DNA from: Erythroxylum novogranatense
Taxonomy: Eukaryota > Streptophyta > Magnoliopsida > Malpighiales > Erythroxylaceae
NCBI GenBank assembly: GCA_029891385.1
Contig: CM057231.1
Location: forward strand, 62,355,103 to 62,419,102
Length of the DNA stretch: 64,000 bases
Direction: 5' to 3'
Position 1 is the stretch's first letter, and each line of letters begins with the position of its first letter. The translations under genes and the position numbers were made by a program. Shown piece after piece: positions 1-11,283 of the stretch. The notes under the pieces were generated by a model. That model saw only the letters and a list, made by a program, of their open reading frames with translations, did no database searches and had not been told where the DNA came from.

Positions 1-1103
1 CCAAGCCACAATCTTTACACACATTGGTATTCAACCTTAAATTTGGGCCCATTTCGGATACAAAACATTTGAAGCCATAAAGTCATTTCATTATGAAATC
101 ATTTACATACACTTTGTACAATTCTTGATGAACATAATTCAAAAATAAAGTCAATGAAGACATGTGCAGGTGCAAACTGATCCCGACCCCTAATCCATAT
201 CAGACCTCAGTGGCTATACTCCATTTAGCCTAGTTAAAATAATTCCTCAGAACCTGAAAAGCCACATTGCAATTTTTGATGAGTTTTGCAACTCAATGAG
301 TGAACCATCACCGGATTACGCATACACAACACATATATCACAAATATTCATTCAAATCATATATTTATTCTTGATTTTCATATAACATGGCATCTCATGT
401 GATCACATAATTCACGTAGCCACGTATAGCAACAGTTCATATCAATTTACACTCGCTTCAACTTTGCAAATCATTTAATGAGTTTCAATCTTATAAGAAT
501 GCTAAATGCATGAGACTCACATTCGTTCTTATTGTTGTAACTGAGTGCCTATCACATACTTATACAAATACTGGCCCATAGGGCTCAGTCAGAACAGAAT
601 CATGGAGCATTGCTCTACGTGCACACATATATATCACGGAGCAAAGCTCTACGTGGAAGCACTTCATACTGGTTACTCAAGTCACAATGCCTTTATCTGA
701 GCATGCATTTATAAAATGCATCAAATACTGATTATGCCATATCAGACAATCACATATGATATTCAATAAGAAACTCATAATCATCGGACCTAAGTCTGAC
801 ATTCAACATACGTTGAGACTTCACATATCAGAAGGGGTTTCACATCAAATCGGAACACTTCCAATGCATCAAAACTGAATATGGCATATATAGCAATCAC
901 ATAGGATGCTCAATCAAAAATCATAATCATCATACCTAAGTCCGGCATTCAACTTTCGTTGAGGATTCACATATCATACAGAATTTCATAGCACTCAAAG
1001 CCACAATCAAAGCACTTCCAAATATTGATCTCCTCGGACAATCTAAAGTACAGAATTCATAACAAATCGCAAACAGTTTAATAATGTTGGAAGTGTAAAG
1101 AAA
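1..1103 (-). mobile_element. Tekay-type LTR fragment, downstream part (antisense)
   Basis: No coding region is seen. Read on the minus strand, the segment carries the hairpin GAGTTGCAAAACTC (281-294) and, 25 nt further on, a CAG (complement of 254-256). The LTRs at 11284-15356 and 53199-56975 have the same arrangement. It is the left half of an LTR interrupted by the Sirevirus-like insertion at 1109; the other half is 11057-11283. The left end runs off the window, so the family and full length are unknown. The assignment is inferred from shared landmarks. Confidence 0.55.
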
Positions 1104-1108
1104 TCAAT

Positions 1109-2196
1109 TGAAGTAAATCACACGTTAATATATTGAGTAATAAAATGACCAAGATACACAAGAAGGGGGGCTTGAATTGTGATAAACTTTTCTTTAATCC
1201 CTTCAATAACAATTGTTTGTTATTTCAGAAAACTTATCGTAAATTGATTCTTAACTAGTTTGAAAAACTTTGTTAATAATGAAAACTACGATTTAAGAAA
1301 AGTAAGAGTTAGAGAGAGAAACACAGCAATTTTATCCTGGTTCACCCCAAACCGTGGGCTACGTCCAGTCCTCAGATATTCTTCCGAGATTTTCACTATC
1401 TCCAAACTACAAGTATTCTTTAGATGAGCCTCTTGGTCTCTTAACAAAGTATTCTTTTACTCTTAGCCTCTTGGGTTATCTCAGAGACTTTTTCAAAATG
1501 AAAACCGATAAAGAGCTTTTACAAAAGAGTTGCTCTTCACAATATACACTTTCGAAAATAGTTCGTAATTTTCTCTCGGATAGATGATATTGAATACACA
1601 GAGTTTCATTCACTTTTTCCAAAAGTTATTTCTTCTTCAATCTCGACTCTTATTTATAGTGAACTTCAACTGCTTTCTTGTCTATCTGCTTCTTGAATCT
1701 TTAAAGAACGGTTATTCGGTTTAGCTCATGAACCGCCTTAAACGATGTTTCTTTCTTCCGCCTTATTTTCAGTATCATCTCGCTTTTGTCTTCGTAAAGC
1801 TTAATACGCTTTTGTATCGCTCGCTTTTGTCTTCGTAAAGCTTAAAATCCCGCTTTTGTATCATCTGCTTTTTGTCTTCGTAAAGCTTCCGCCTCGCTTT
1901 TGTATAAATGCCTTTTCTTAATCTCTTTCTTTAAATGCCTTTTGTATAAATGCGCTTCCTTCCGCCTCGCTTTTCTTTAAATGCCTTTTGTATTATCTGC
2001 TTTTCCTTAAATACTTTTCTTTAAATGCCTTTTGCTTTCGTCATTTTTCTTTAAATGCCTTTTGTATTATCTGCTTTTCCTTCCGCCGCTTTCATCCTTT
2101 TGCTTTAAATCATTTTTCTTTAAATCGCTTTTCTTTCGATATTTCTCTTTGTTTATTATAAAATTATTTAATACGTGAAGTCGGTTTGACTTAACA
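1109..2196 (-). repeat. 3' LTR of the Sirevirus-like element
   Basis: It matches 9959-11051 along its length, including a GC-richer core around 1334-1375 (ATCCTGGTTCACCCCAAACC). A TATAAATA box is present on the sense (minus) strand at 1651-1658 and recurs at the same relative place in the other two LTR copies. The segment at about 1780-2130 is a pyrimidine-rich degenerate repeat built from CGCTTTTGT and CTTTAAATGCC words. Confidence 0.9.
1780..2130. repeat. Degenerate short tandem repeats in the LTR
   Basis: Words such as CTTCGTAAAGCTT, CGCTTTTGTAT and CTTTAAATGCCTTTTG recur many times in imperfect tandem. The other LTR carries a matching array at about 10610-10990 with different numbers and order of units, so the array has changed since insertion or is poorly resolved in the assembly. 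Confidence 0.75.
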
Positions 2197-2210
2197 TTCT
2201 CCCCTTTTGA
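2197..2210 (-). other. Polypurine tract of the Sirevirus-like element
   Basis: On the minus strand TCAAAAGGGGAGAA lies directly against the LTR start TGTTAAGTC. A purine run abutting the 3' LTR is the plus-strand priming site of LTR retrotransposons, and this fixes the element's orientation. Confidence 0.85.
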
Positions 2211-2453
2211 TAATAACAAATACTTGTGAATTTAGAAAATATGAAAAGTATCATATACTTGTGAATTATCTGAAGTATTGAGATAAAAAAATTATCTTCA
2301 TCTCGACTTCATCCTTTCATTATCTGGACTTCATCCTTCCAAATGATTTCTTCCTTCTCCTTCTCTCTTCTTTCTCCTTCTCCCTATTTGTTATTGATCA
2401 AAAATTATTTTCCAATCTGCTTCACCAACTTTTCAGCATCTTCTTAATCTTCT

Positions 2454-5240
2454 TCATATCTTTATCAAGCTTCCGAACATGCTTCTTTTGAGTTGATGTT
2501 TCATCTGCAGTCGAGGGTACCGTCTTAACAACTTGCTTTTCAACGATAGCCACCGTTGTTGTATAAGCTTCCTTGTTAAAGACATTTGGTTCAATGATTT
2601 GCGAAGAGGAGGAGGAACAAATCTGACTTGTTCATTGATATCAAGATCATAGGAATCTCTTATTCGTTGATAAGTGCGCCCAAACCATGGCATAGCTTCG
2701 CAATTGAAGTGATCTCCACAGAGGTCGATTTCGCAGAATGTTACGTATTATAGTAAAACAACATTCTGAGTTGCCAATCGTAATGTAACAATCTTGACCC
2801 ATTCGATATTGCCTCCCATGGATCATCTGTTGTGGCCTTAGTTAGACTTGGTCTGGATCTTGATATACGCAGATGGACTTACCACTCCTTTTCTCCTTAC
2901 ATGCTTCATCAATCAATTTTATCGCCTCTTCAATCGATCGAAGACATGTCATCCAATCTTGGCTCAAAGTTGAACTTTCGACTTTAGCTTCTCATATTTG
3001 AGTTCAACAAAATTTGGTGGTTGAAAATCGGTACCACCTTGATTATTGTATCGCCAAGATAGGATAAGAAGTGATATGCTCTCCAAATGGCTCTGGTGGA
3101 TATGGTTCTCTCCCAACTCTCTTGATTGATCATAGAAATTTTGTAACCCCTATCCAATGGATGAGAAATGCCATTATCATATTCTATGATTTGAAGAATG
3201 CTTTGACAAATCTCTTGGGTTTGTCTCTGATGATGACTGACTTGGTCTTCTTCTCCTCTCTTACAACCAATCTATGTTCCCATCTTTCTCTTTGAAAAGT
3301 TAAATACTTGGATGAAACATTAGTCATCACACTTACAACTTTTGAAGTAGCCTTCTGTCCCAAAACATGTGTAGCAACTTGTGTATGGACAAGTGTGGAC
3401 TGAAAAGTAGTAGGAACTATTTCTTCAAAAATTGGATTATTAAGAATTTTGTGAGAATCCTTAATATTACCCTTAACAGCTTCCACAATCGCTTCAGTAG
3501 CAACTTCCATATTAACTTCAACAGCATCAACAACACTAACAAAGACACGTCGCAGATTTTTAGAAATGTCAACAACAGCTTCTTCTAGCCTTGTCTTCTT
3601 AGCCTTTGCCTCTGTTGTTGGATTTTCTTCTTTTCTTGCACTCATTTTCTTTAACCTTGGTGACCTCTTGATTGAACTTTCTTCTTCTCGGTTCTTCTAC
3701 TTTCCTTTTCCTTCATTTCCTTGAGATTGTGTTTCAAACTTTCTCAAGGATTGATGATGATGATTTTGTAGCTTTTGATCTCTGCGCTCATAATGCTTTG
3801 GTTTGCTTGAATCTCTGGAAGGATTGGCTTCTTTCATCGCACGATTTCCTTTGTGGGTGACGTTCTTGCTTGCTTATGAATGTCACTCACCAAAGGTTCC
3901 TTTCCGCTTTAAGTCACCGATTCAAAAATCGAATGTATCTTGACTTCGACTCCCAAGAGTGTGATCTTCTTTCCTTCATAGAGGATTTCTTCGGTTTAGG
4001 CTCCCCCTCGGTTGTTGCTTTCCTTGATTCTTCGCTCCTTGTTTGTCCGAAAATCTCGCACCCATTTTGGCAATCGATGTAGAATCTATATAACTTCTTA
4101 CAGATACCTTCATCGACTCCCAACTCCAATCGATTCTCGATTCTTTAAACATCCTTGTCAACAACATCCCATACGGAGAGTGTTTGTATCCTTTATTGAT
4201 TTAACCATATATTGATAAATCAAAATGGTAAATCTATTGGTTGGTGATTCAGAGATGAAGGATACATTGTTCATCCAAAGTAGTGACTTGATGTCTTGAA
4301 CCTATCCTAGGTAACACACACAATACACAAAAAGCAAACAAAACCCTTGCTTTGGTACAAGCCAAGAGGCTCTTCTTTCATTGGGTTGTTACGACCATAA
4401 AGTTGACGAGTAACTTCATCTTCGCTCAACTTCAGCTTAGTCATCCATTTCACCATGTTAGTAGGTTGAACTCCATTACTCGGACATTCAGTGACTCTTT
4501 CCAGTAACTCCTTGGTTACTATCACAGGGAGTGTTTCTACATACGATACGATTGTATTATCCACAATTTTAGTATGTTTCCAGAACTTATAAACTTCATT
4601 GAGATAAACTTGCTCTCGTATTTGAAAGAAGTTTCTCCATCCCGCCGCTATTATCTCCTATCTATATCCATTTGTTCCTTCTTAGATCTTCAAAGTTTAC
4701 CAATCTTCCCGCTTGCTCTGGATCAACTCGCAAAATGGGCTTGACATTCATCTTGTTGATTACGAGTAGGAACTCGCTTGAAGAATTTTCAGAGAGATTT
4801 GAGAGAACTAGCAATTTCTGAATTTGTTAAAGATCCCAAACGCCGCTTTAGGGATTTTATAGAAAATTCTAGAACGATTGTACTTCTCGATGATCGATGA
4901 CCTTTTTCCCTATAAAATTTTTCTTTTGAAAGAAGTTTTAAGTCGAAACCGTCAACGCCGCTTAACTCCACCGCTTCATTGTCTTTCTTTTGAAAATCGA
5001 TGATCAATCTGTTAACTCTGCCGCCTTTTCGTCTTTGTCTTTAAAAATCGGATGAATGATCCGTTAACTCCTCCATCTATCTGCTTCTTCTTTGCGGAAA
5101 AGCCGATGATTGGTCCGTTAACTCCTCCGCTCTATCTGCTTCTTTTTGCAAAAACCGGATGATTGGTCCGTTAACTCCTCCGCTCTATCTGCTTTCTTCT
5201 TTGCGAAAACCGGATGATTTGTCCGTTAACATCACCATAT
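2454..5240 (-). pseudogene. Decayed post-pol region of the Sirevirus-like element (possible env-like gene)
   Basis: About 3 kb lies between the end of RNase H and the polypurine tract. It holds several short open stretches on the coding strand. The longest runs from 3645 to 3184 (153 residues) and starts MSARKEENPTTEAKAKK; it is rich in Lys, Glu and Val and continues past its stop in other frames. Others lie at 4307-4564 and 4789-5007. Sireviruses often carry an extra gene here, sometimes called envelope-like, so position and length fit. I recognise no diagnostic domain, signal peptide or membrane segment, and frameshifts prevent a single reading. The function is unknown, and it could be non-coding 3' sequence with chance frames. 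Confidence 0.4.
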
Positions 5241-5249
5241 TGAGGTTGC

Positions 5250-6720
5250 GTCGATTTCTTTAAAGCGATCTTCACTTAGTGGTTTTGTGAAGATATCTCG
5301 CCCATGGAATTTCGTTTCCACGAATTGTGATGACAACTTTCTTCCGAACGTAATCTCTCAAGAAATGATGTCTAACTTCAATGTGCTTCACCCTTGAATG
5401 TTGAATTGATTCTTTGACAAGTCGATGGCGCCGGTGTTGTCGCGAGATATTGGAATCTCTTCCTCTTGTATTGAGTAGTCCTCCAATTGATACTTGATCC
5501 ACGAATTGTGAACAACAACTTGCGGCGGATATATATTCAACTTCATGCGGTTGATAATGCAATCGAGCTTTGTCTCTTACTTGACCATGACACGGTGTTT
5601 GGTCCAAGGTAGTGACAACCACCACTCGTGCTCTTCCTTTCAATCCTATCACCGGCATAGTCCGCATCGCAATATCCATTCAACCTGAAATCTTTACCTT
5701 TTTCATACATTAAGCAAAGATCAGTAGTACCTGCGAGATATCTCAAAATTCATTTTACAGCTATGTAATGAGATTCTCTAGATCGGCTCGAAACCTTGCA
5801 CACAAGCATACACTGAATAGAATGTCGTCTACTTGTCGTAAGATAAAGCAAAGAACCAATCATCCTCTAATAGGGTTTGATCCACCTTCTTACCACTTTC
5901 GCCTTTCGACAACAAGTTTGAAGGATGCATCGGTGTAGACATACTTTTAACATCGCACATATCAAATTTAGACAACAATTCTTTGACATATTTTTGTTGA
6001 TGGATAAAATCTTATCCTTAGTTTGCTTTACTTGCAATCCAAGAAAGAATTTTAACTCACCCATCATGCTCATCTCAAATTCATTTTTCATCATATTTTC
6101 AAAGCTTATGCATAACCTTTTTGAGGTGGCACCAAAAATAATATCATCAACATAGATTTGCACAATAATAAAATCATTATACAAGTTCTTCCTAAAAAGA
6201 GTTTTGTCAACTTTACCTCTAGTAAATCCATTTTCAATAAGAAATGAGCTCAGACGATCATACCATGCTCTAGGAGCCTGTTTCAGTCCATATAAGGCTT
6301 TATGAAGTCTGTAGACATGATCTGGATACTTTATATCCTCAAATCCAGGAGGTTGCTTGACATAGACTTCTTCATCTATAAAGCCATTCAGAAATGCACT
6401 TTTACATCCATCTGAAAAAGCTTTATGTCATGGCAAACAAAGATATGCAAGCGATCCTTATTGCTTCAAGTCTTGCTCTTGGAGCATATGTCTCATTATA
6501 GTCTATTCCTTCCTGCGATTATAGCCTTGTGCTACTAATCTTGCCTTATTCGACTTACTTTTCTGATTCATCTAGCTTATTCTTGAATATCCATCTAGTA
6601 CCAATAATGGATTTCTTTTCGTGTTTAGGAACTAAGGACCGACTTTATTCCTCTTGAATTGATTCAACTCCTCTTGCATAGCTAATATCCATGCTTCATC
6701 TTTTAGAGCTTCATCAATCT
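5250..6720 (-). pseudogene. pol: Reverse transcriptase and RNase H part of Sirevirus-like pol
   Basis: The best-preserved part of reverse transcriptase runs from about 6400 down to 5867. It includes the block [17 protein letters not shown] and the catalytic YVDD in [12 protein letters not shown] (residues 11-14 of the 5867-6184 stretch). RNase H follows at 5543-5746 with GYCDADYAGD and KSTSG, then 5272-5540 with EYISAASCC and VKHIEVRHHFLRDYV, the usual copia C-terminus. The enzymes copy element RNA into cDNA inside virus-like particles. Several frameshifts separate the blocks (near 5860, 5750 and 5540), and the N-terminal half above 6400 is badly broken, so no functional protein is expected. 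Confidence 0.85.
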
Positions 6721-6885
6721 TTTAGGTTCTACTTGGATATAAATGCCACGTTGGCTTCTCTTACGAACTTGGACCTTGTTCTTACACCTTCCGAGGTTTC
6801 TCCGATAATTGACTCTTTAGGATGAGAGCTTTTGTATCTCCAATCTTTCTTTAACTCAAAATTCTTAGAGATATCTGTCTTTTCA

Positions 6886-7800
6886 TCATGAAGTGTTCTG
6901 ATGAAGATACTTCCTTACAACTGCGTCAAGGGCACCGTATGTGAGATCATCTTCCGATTCCTCTTCCTTATCGGGTTGAAAGCTATCATCGAACTTAACG
7001 TGAATAGTTTCTTCAACAGTCTTTGAGGTGAGGTTGAAGACTCTAAATGCCTTTGAAGTGAGAGAATAGCCTAGAAAAATTCCTGAAAGTGTCTTCGCAT
7101 CAAATTTGTCCAGAGCTTCCTTTGTGTTCAGAAAAGTGCATTTGCAGCCAAAAGGATGGAAATAAGAGATGTTTGGTCTCCTTCCATTCCACAACTCATA
7201 GGGAGTTTTCTTCAGCATTGGTCGCAGCAGCACTCTATTCTGAATGTAGCATGCTGTATTGACAGCTTCTGCCTAGAAGTATTTAGGAAGATTCATCTCG
7301 CACAACATTGTTCTTGCCATCTCTTGAATCGTCCTATTCTTCCTCTCAACAACTCCATTCTGCTGTGGAGTCCTTGGGGCAGAGAAGTTATGAAAAATTC
7401 CTTTTTCTTCGCAGAATACTCTGAACTTCTCATTTTCAAATTCTCCTCCATGATCACTCCTTATGCTTGCTATAGACATTCCTCTTTCATTTTGTAATCT
7501 CATGGAAAGGTTTCTAAAACACTTAAAAGACTCATCTTTATGTGATAGAAAAAGTATCCAACAAAACCTTGTAAAATCATCAACAATCACAAGTCCATAC
7601 TTCTTTCCACCAAGACTTATTGTTCTTGTTGGACCAAATAAGTCCATATGTAACAACTCAAGTGGTCTAGAAGAAGTTATGAAATGTTTTGAAGAGAAAG
7701 AGGTTTTAACTTGTTTCCCTTTCTGACAACTTTCACAAAAGAAATCTTTGTCAAAACGAATTTGTGGCAAACCTTTACCAAATCATGTTTCAAAAGTTTT
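6886..7800 (-). pseudogene. pol: Integrase part of Sirevirus-like pol
   Basis: Two open stretches (7273-7770 and 6886-7233) together cover most of integrase. The first contains CESCQKGK (the CC of the zinc-binding region, residues 12 and 15). The catalytic triad follows as D43 in LLHMDLFGP, D106 in IRSDHGGEF and E142 in QQNGVVERKNR. The second begins after one in-frame stop and a small gap, and contains the conserved HPFGCKC and FLGYS blocks typical of copia integrase C-termini. Integrase would join cDNA ends to target DNA with a 5-bp stagger, matching the TCAAT duplication. The stop after PKYF and later indels inactivate it. Confidence 0.88.
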
Positions 7801-7809
7801 GAAATATGT

Positions 7810-8235
7810 TTAAAACCGACATGACCTAGTTTTTATGCGGATCGGTCTTTCATCTTCAGTAGATAAAAAACATGAAATATTTTGAGACTGAAAATCGTCT
7901 AAATCAATTTTATAAAGATTGTTTCGTCTTTTGGCTGAAAAGAAGATGGAACCATCTTTGTTTCTGACTTCACAAAATTTTTGATTAAAAGAAACTTCAA
8001 AACCAGAATCACATAATTGACTAATACTTATCAAGTTATGCTTTAAACCATCAACTAGTAGTACGTTATTAATGCATGCATGAGAATTCTTACCAATCTT
8101 ACCAAACCCGATTATCTTTCCTTGTTGGTTGTCTCCAAAAGTTACTGATCCTCCTTTCTTGTACTGAAGATCTAGGAACATAGACTTGTTTCCCGTCATG
8201 TGACGCGAGCATCCACTGTCCATATACCAATGGTG
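7810..8235 (-). pseudogene. pol: Aspartic protease and pre-integrase part of Sirevirus-like pol
   Basis: A 137-residue stretch starts with MDSGCSRHMTG, the active-site D-S/T-G block of copia proteases. It continues with VTFGDNQQGKIIG and VLLVDGLKHNLISISQLC, the typical spacing to the GAG-pre-integrase domain. The protease cleaves the Gag-Pol polyprotein. The visible start is internal to the polyprotein; upstream sequence (8236-8520) is broken. The frame ends near 7810, just before the pre-integrase histidine region, which is not open. Confidence 0.85.
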
Positions 8236-8523
8236 CTTGCTGGTTCTTCCAACGAAGGATTTCTGTGGGAGATATTATTTTATTTTTAGGTACCCAGATT
8301 CTCTTGGGTCCTTTAGGGTTAGTACGATGTAATGAATGATAATGATGTGTAGAATGATAATGTTGATGTCCTTTCTGAAAATCTGATTGATATCTTTTCT
8401 TATTTTTTTGAGCAACTGATTTTACTACGTAATGGCTGGGGCTTATTTTTAGTAAACCCTAATCCATTTTTATCCTTCGATGTCTGTATTCTCCTATTAT
8501 TTCATTCATCCTTTTGTACTATC

Positions 8524-9901
8524 TCAGAATTTAGCTAGATCAATTGAGAGATTATTAATTCTCGCTTTCAATTGATTAATCTCTTGAGATCTATCTACAA
8601 CTTTGTTGTTATTCAATTCCTCAACTTGCTTTCTCAAACTTATATTCTCACTCTCTATCTCATGAGTATGTTTGAGGTTTTCTACATATTTCTTCTTCAA
8701 TGGCTTGTACTGCTTCGTAATAGCATGAGAATCCTCTAACAATTTTGAATATGCATCTTGTATATCATTATAGTGGAAGTTACCTCCTCATCACTTTCTT
8801 CTTCACTACGGACACATGTTAGCATGTTACGACGCCAGTGAACTTGTATCTAATTACGATGAATCCAGATCTTCCCACGCTGCCATCATGCTTTTCTTGT
8901 TATCTCTACTCCTTCCGGGTTGTCTTTTCAACATTGGACACTCGGACTTGTAATGTCCCGCTTCTTGCATTCATAATGTAATGGATGCTTTATCGACTTT
9001 TCATCGTCTTTGCCGCTGTTCCTTCTAAATGTTGAATTTCCTTTGGACTTCTTTTCCACATTCTTCTTATCTTTCTTGAAATGAAAGATAGCTCATCGCC
9101 TTCATCACTTGATTCAGATTCGACTTCTTGGAATCATCATCCTTTGCTTCTTCAATCTTTAACGCCTTTGATGTATTCCTTTTTTTTTCTTCTGGATTTT
9201 GTGATTCTTTTGACTTGCTTTGAGCGCCATGGACTTCTCCTTTTGGGCTTATCTTCCGATCAAGCTCTACTTCGTGTATCTTCAACGATCCAAGCAATTC
9301 ATCAAGCTTGATGACGCTTAGGTCTTTGGCTTCTTGTCAAATTAGCTTACTTTGGGTCTCCATCTTTTGGGCACTCCTCAAAATCTTTCGAACATGGTCT
9401 TGATCACTGTAATGCGTTCTTCTAAGAGCTTTTAGCCCATTAACAATTGTTTGGAATCTTCCAAACATTTGATCAATGGTCTCTTCTTCTTTCATCTTGA
9501 ATAACTCGTCTCGATGCACCAAAATACTTATCTTGGACTCCTTCACTTGATTTGTTCCTTCATGTGCAATTGATAATGTATCCCATATTTCTTTGGCAGT
9601 ATCGCATCCATGCACTTTGTCATACTCGCTTCTGCTCAATGCACAACTCAAGAAAAATTTCGCTTTGGAGTTTAGTTGAAATCTTGCTTTACGCTTTCAC
9701 CGTCCATCTTTCTCGTGGAATTGGATTTTATCATCATCTTCGTGTGTAAGGTCCATTCTCGATGATGTCCCAAAGGTCAATGTGAGTAGACTCGATAAAC
9801 AATCTCATCCGATCCTTCCAATAGTGGTAGTCTTCACCATTGAACGTTGGAGGTCTGGTGACTGAGGCTCCTTCTGCAATATACGTGTGTGATTCCACCA
9901 T
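8524..9901 (-). pseudogene. gag: gag of the Sirevirus-like element
   Basis: Gag begins at the ATG at 9899-9901, about 45 nt downstream of the primer site, with MVESHTYIAEGASVTRPP. Stops interrupt it near 9730. The best open part (9337-9651) has a UBN2-type capsid segment including EIWDTLSIAHEGTNQVKESK. A lysine- and glutamate-rich stretch follows (9067-9297). A frameshifted CCHC zinc knuckle lies near 8925-8985, and a heptad-rich coiled coil at 8524-8742 includes ISLRKQVEELNNNK. The coiled coil is a known trait of Sirevirus gag. Gag would form the particle. It is non-functional because of stops and shifts. Confidence 0.8.
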
Positions 9902-9944
9902 TTTCTTTAGTTCACACTTTATTAGAGTGATTCTTGAACACCTC

Positions 9945-9956
9945 GCTCTGATACCA
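9945..9956 (-). other. Primer binding site (initiator tRNA-Met type)
   Basis: The minus strand reads TGGTATCAGAGC two bases from the inner edge of the 5' LTR. It is the common primer site of plant LTR elements, complementary to the 3' end of initiator tRNA-Met. Confidence 0.92.
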
Positions 9957-9958
9957 AT

Positions 9959-11051
9959 CGAAGTAAATCACACGTTAATATATTGAGTAATAAAATGACC
10001 AAGATACAAAAGAAGGGGGGGTTGAATTGTGATAAACTTTTCTTTAATCCCTTCAATAACAATTGCTTGTTATTTCGTAAAACTTATCGTAAATTGATTC
10101 TTAACTAGTTTGAAAACTTTGTTAATAATGAAAACTACGATTTAAGAAAAGTAAGAGTTAGAGAGAAACACAACAATTTTATCCTGGTTCACCCCAAACC
10201 GTGGGCTACGCCCGATCCTCGATATTCTTCCGAGATTTTCACTATCTCCAAACGACATAAGTATTCTTTAGATCGAGCCTCTTGAGTCTCTTAACAAAGA
10301 AGTATTCTTTTACTCTTAGCCTCTTCAGTTATCTCAGAGACTTTTTCAAAATGAAAACCGATAAAGAGCTTTTATAAAGAGTTGCTCTTCACAATATACA
10401 CTTTCGAAAATAGTTCGCAATTTTTCTCTCGATAGATGATATTGAATACACAGAGTTTCATTCACTTTTTCCAAAAGTTATTTCTTCTTCAATCTCGACT
10501 CTTATTTATAGTGAACTTCAACTGCTTTCTTGTCTATCTCGCTTTGAATCTTTAAAGAACGGTTATTCAGTTTAGCTCAGAACCGCCTTAAACGATGTTT
10601 CTTTCTTCCGCCTTATTTTCAGTATCATCCTTTTTGTCTTCGTAAAGCTTTCATCCGCTTTTGTATCGCTCGCTTTTGTCTTCGTAAAGCTTAAAATCGC
10701 TTTTTGTATCGCTCGCTTTTGTCTTCGTAAAGCTTCATACGCTTTTGTATCGCCCGCTTTTCTTAAATCGCCTTTCTTTCGCTCGCTTTTGTATAAATCG
10801 CTTTTCCTTAAATCGCTTTTCTTTAAATGCCTTTTGTATTATCTCGCTTTTCCTTCGCTTTTCTTTAAATGCTTTTGCTTTAAATACATTTTTCTTTAAA
10901 TGCCTTTTGTATTATCTCTTTTCCTTCCGCTCGCTTTTCTTTAAATGCCTTTTGCTTTAAATCATTTTCTTTAAATGCCTTTTCTTTTCAGATATTTCTC
11001 TTTGTTTATTATCAAAATTATTTAATACGTGAAGTCTGGTTTGACTTAACA
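9959..11051 (-). repeat. 5' LTR of the Sirevirus-like element (promoter LTR)
   Basis: It matches 1109-2196. A sense-strand TATAAATA lies at 10503-10510. The first base is C where the partner and the solo LTR have T, so the terminal dinucleotide is mutated. The pair differs by many 1-3-bp insertions and deletions as well as substitutions. Confidence 0.9.
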
Positions 11052-11056
11052 TCAAT

Positions 11057-11283
11057 CAGATCAATCCTAGGAAATCATTTAGGTTGACTCACAATACGCT
11101 CCAATAAGCTATTTCCTGGATGGTCCGGCAATGTCCGATTGGCGTCCAATATGCTCCTCTAAAATAGGCAAAATACATTCACAAATATCACACTTTGCAC
11201 AATTGCACAAATGTTCTTTTATAAAAATATCAATGTATAGAATGTATGCACAATGCATGTTCAATGACAATTCCGGGGTATAA
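11057..11283 (-). mobile_element. Tekay-type LTR fragment, upstream part
   Basis: This is the continuation of 1-1103 on the far side of the Sirevirus-like insertion. On the minus strand it holds a candidate 66-nt exon (11093-11158) between TTTTAG and the donor-like GTGAGTCAACC, in the same layout as other LTRs in this window. It ends where the plus-strand LTR begins at 11284. Confidence 0.5.

Larger units (their letters stand above)
1109..11051 (-). mobile_element. Sirevirus-like Ty1/copia retrotransposon, full length but decayed
   Basis: This is a complete structural element of about 9.9 kb. The two LTRs (1109-2196 and 9959-11051) share their termini: TGAAGTAAATCACACG at the left edge (the right copy starts with C instead of T) and TTGACTTAACA at the right edge. 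The 5-bp target duplication TCAAT is present at 1104-1108 and 11052-11056. Reading the minus strand from 9956 down, the order is primer site, gag with UBN2-type domain and zinc knuckle, protease, integrase, reverse transcriptase, RNase H, a 3-kb extra region, then the polypurine tract. This is the Ty1/copia order. The coiled-coil gag segment and the long post-pol region fit Sireviruses. Many stops and small indels make it non-autonomous. Confidence 0.9.
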
